This document shows positions 61,761 to 64,000 of a stretch of DNA of 64,000 bases, piece by piece. This stretch comes from Chionis minor. Taxonomy: Eukaryota > Chordata > Aves > Charadriiformes > Chionididae. Position 1 is the stretch's first letter. The number at the start of each line of letters is the position of its first letter. The notes below the pieces were generated by a model. That model did not search any database. It was not told where the DNA came from and saw only the letters and a program-made list of their open reading frames with translations. The position numbers were made by a program, and so were the translations under genes. The DNA is taken from positions 66,598-130,597 of the forward strand of contig VZSF01001897.1 of the NCBI GenBank assembly GCA_013398295.1, in the 5' to 3' direction.

Positions 61761-64000
61761 GTCATCACCTTGTGTGGATAGCTGAGCAATGCAGACTCTT
61801 TCTGCCAAAAAGAAGGGGCGCAGCTCGTCAGGTAGAAGTTTGAAGGCTGTCCTAGATAAAATACCCAGAAACGTGCCATGTGGAGCTACGGCACAGCCAA
61901 GGAGAGCAGACCTTTTCCTATCTGTTTGGCATGTCCTGGAACTTTCCCCAAGAATTGCATCTTCCAGTTCTTGCACTTCCACCCACAAAAATAAAGTTAT
62001 GCACTTAGCAAGGAGAGGAGGCTCTCACCCAACATGTAGATTTTTGCCTGTGATTTTTCCTCTTAAATGAGGAAGGAAGAAGACAAAGCTTGGTAGACAC
62101 TTGCAAGTCCTGTGTTCATATTTGTGATCTGCCACAAAGGTCTTCTCTATTAACTCTTCCCATACGGGGTTGTCTGTAGGAGTCCTTCTCAGGGGTGTTG
62201 TGGTCCAGATGCATCAGAGAGTTATCAAAGCACGGAGTTATTCCAGGGATGCGGGTGCTCAAACTCAAACAACAGTGGTGGGGCAGGGTGTGCTATGTCC
62301 AAACCCAGAATAAACACATCCATCTGGGTTGCTGATAACCTTCAGAGGTGGCTGGGGTGTTCTCCAGCTTTCACTGAACCGCTGAGATGCTGCTGAGGGG
62401 TCGGCTGGACATACTGTGCTGCTGAAACACCCGGGTTGCCTTCCTGGTGCCAGTCAAAATAAAGAGCTTGGCTTCTTTTCTGCGTTGGCTGCTGGCACTG
62501 AGACCTCTCTCGGGACGGTGCTGGAAGGGCCAGTGTGCAACTGCCCACCGATGATGGGCCCATTGAACACCTCCTCAGGCTGAAGAAGTGAAAAACGACA
62601 GTAATTTCCTGCCCATGCCAACCAAGCAGAAACGTTCTCCCATGAAGTTTTATGAGGCTGCAGAGCCTGGAAATGTGTGAAAGGCAGAAAGGACCGATCA
62701 GCAGAGAGGGAAAAACTGAATGAAAGGAAATTATTTTGTTGAAACCTTGTGGAAAACTTAGAAACCCCTCTGAAGACCCGAGGCCTGATTCTGACCTGAC
62801 CCAGCAAGCTGTCAAAACCTCACCGAATCCAACACTGCAGGTTTGCGGAGCCCCTCACAGAGACTTCGAGATACTGAAAGTGTGCAGAAACTAATGCACA
62901 GCGTGGACACAAAGCAGATATGTGCCTAAAGACTGGTGTTTCCCTGCCCTGATGCTGGAAGGAGTCTATCATAGATATAATGAGTTTTGTGGGGTCTCAT
63001 GGTACCTTCAGGAGCATTCCAACCGCCAGTGCTCCGTGAGGGCTCCCTACGCCCTGCTCGTTGGCAAGTCCTTCAGGGAATGGCATAGGAAGGGTGCATG
63101 AATTTATAGGCACACATTTTCAGATGTCCTGGCTCCAACCCAGAGGTTGAGACACATGGAGGGACACCTCCAAGCACTGTCTCCTTCTTACATCTTCCAT
63201 CCCCACTAGCAAAAGCCGATGGCTTTCCAGGGACTGGGTCTTTTTCCAGCCACTCAAGGCATCAGGCCCCAGTTCTTCCAACCCTAGCCCCCTTCCAGAG
63301 CCCTGTGCCCATGCTGCAGACCCAGGGACAGGAGGTTGTGGCTTGGTGTGGCCTCAAGGCCACCAGCTGCTTCTGATGGGCTGGACCAGAGAGACAGAAG
63401 CAGCATCCTCTGTGCGAGAGCCACTGGAAAAACACCTTCTCTGGAGGTGACTCTTTTGCCTCCTTGTTCTGCTCTTGCACTGTGAGGGATTTCATTGGCG
63501 CTGCAGAGTCCAAGGCCGAGGGGCAAGGGAAAATGTAAATGTGAAAAAGATTGCAGAATGGAAAAAAAGTAATTCTAATTTGCATGGGGGTTTGGGTGTT
63601 TGTTGCATTCAACTTGCCAAAATGCTGGAAAATACGGTAATTGCACTGAGCACAGTCACGCAATGTTTGTGAGATATCGAACGAGTGGCTTTTAGAACTG
63701 ACCACCTTTCTTCCTTGACATTACCTTTGAAAATTACTGAGTTTATTAATGCTTTTTGAAGGGTCCGGTCTGAGCTCTGGGGAGAATAAAGACATGATTT
63801 TCCAAACGGAGGGCAGCCTGGGCTTTTTGCAATCCCACAGTCAGTTTTAGATACGAACTCATTCCTACCCTTATTGTCAACCTTATTGTTGCTATTTCAT
63901 AGGTAACATCCCCGTGTCACGAATACATTTCCCTTATGGATCTCCAAGTACTTTTGAGACAAAGGCAGATTTATTATCTCTGCTTTAGAGACGGAGAAAA
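61761..64000. other. Intergenic to window end; no gene recognised
   Basis: I see no further CR1, RNA gene or recognisable coding exon. Minus-strand open frames of 157 residues (62342-62815) and 147 residues (63262-63705) have overlapping competitors in other frames and no domain signals. WNT11 would be expected beyond this edge if vertebrate gene order is kept, but nothing here shows it. Confidence 0.6.

Noticed and set aside
62342..62815. Minus-strand open frame of 157 residues as a possible gene
   Set aside because: A competing frame of 117 residues overlaps it, there are no domain signals and no splice context, so it is not called.
42131..64000. WNT11 exons, expected from vertebrate gene order
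   Set aside because: I looked on the minus strand for the conserved Wnt cysteine-rich C-terminus and found nothing. The gene is probably beyond the right edge.

Overview
This is a vertebrate, almost certainly avian, genomic window. Three exons of one conserved gene are separated by long, AT-leaning introns with GT/AG borders. The dispersed repeats are CR1 LINE fragments, several ending in the (ATTCTATG)n-type tail typical of bird CR1. I see no prokaryotic features, CRISPR array, tRNA or rRNA gene. The species cannot be named from the sequence alone.

The only protein-coding gene I can support is UVRAG (UV radiation resistance associated, a subunit of the Beclin 1-VPS34 complex), on the + strand. 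The window opens inside an intron and holds the last three coding exons: 5593-5671, 25469-25560 and 40222-40924. They join in phase and encode the end of the folded region and the whole disordered C-terminal tail. The likely 3' UTR runs from 40925 to about 42130, where an AATAAA is followed by a T-rich downstream element. The introns between the exons are 19,797 and 14,661 bp.

From about 42.1 kb to the end I recognise no protein-coding gene. In other vertebrates WNT11 lies downstream of UVRAG in convergent orientation, so this is probably the UVRAG-WNT11 intergenic region. No Wnt exon is visible here. Two exon-like segments with strong + strand splice signals (46072-46182 and 47111-47223) could belong to an undescribed non-coding transcript.

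I mark 24 CR1 fragments, about 11-12 kb by my hand-set boundaries. All are 5'-truncated or partial, and they fall in both orientations. They sort by eye into several groups. One is a GC-rich group (17.5, 30.1, 48.6 and 53.9 kb) whose members share the same frame-breaking changes in the ORF2 C-terminus. Another is a very similar group (23.1, 25.7 and 34.4 kb) that flanks a UVRAG exon as direct and inverted repeats. One CR1 copy (30.1 kb) carries an internal minisatellite of eight identical 30-bp units with no G on the + strand.

I find no new biological system. The items most worth checking are the candidate exons downstream of UVRAG, the G-free CR1-embedded minisatellite, the frame-altered CR1 group, and the repeat architecture around the 92-bp UVRAG exon.
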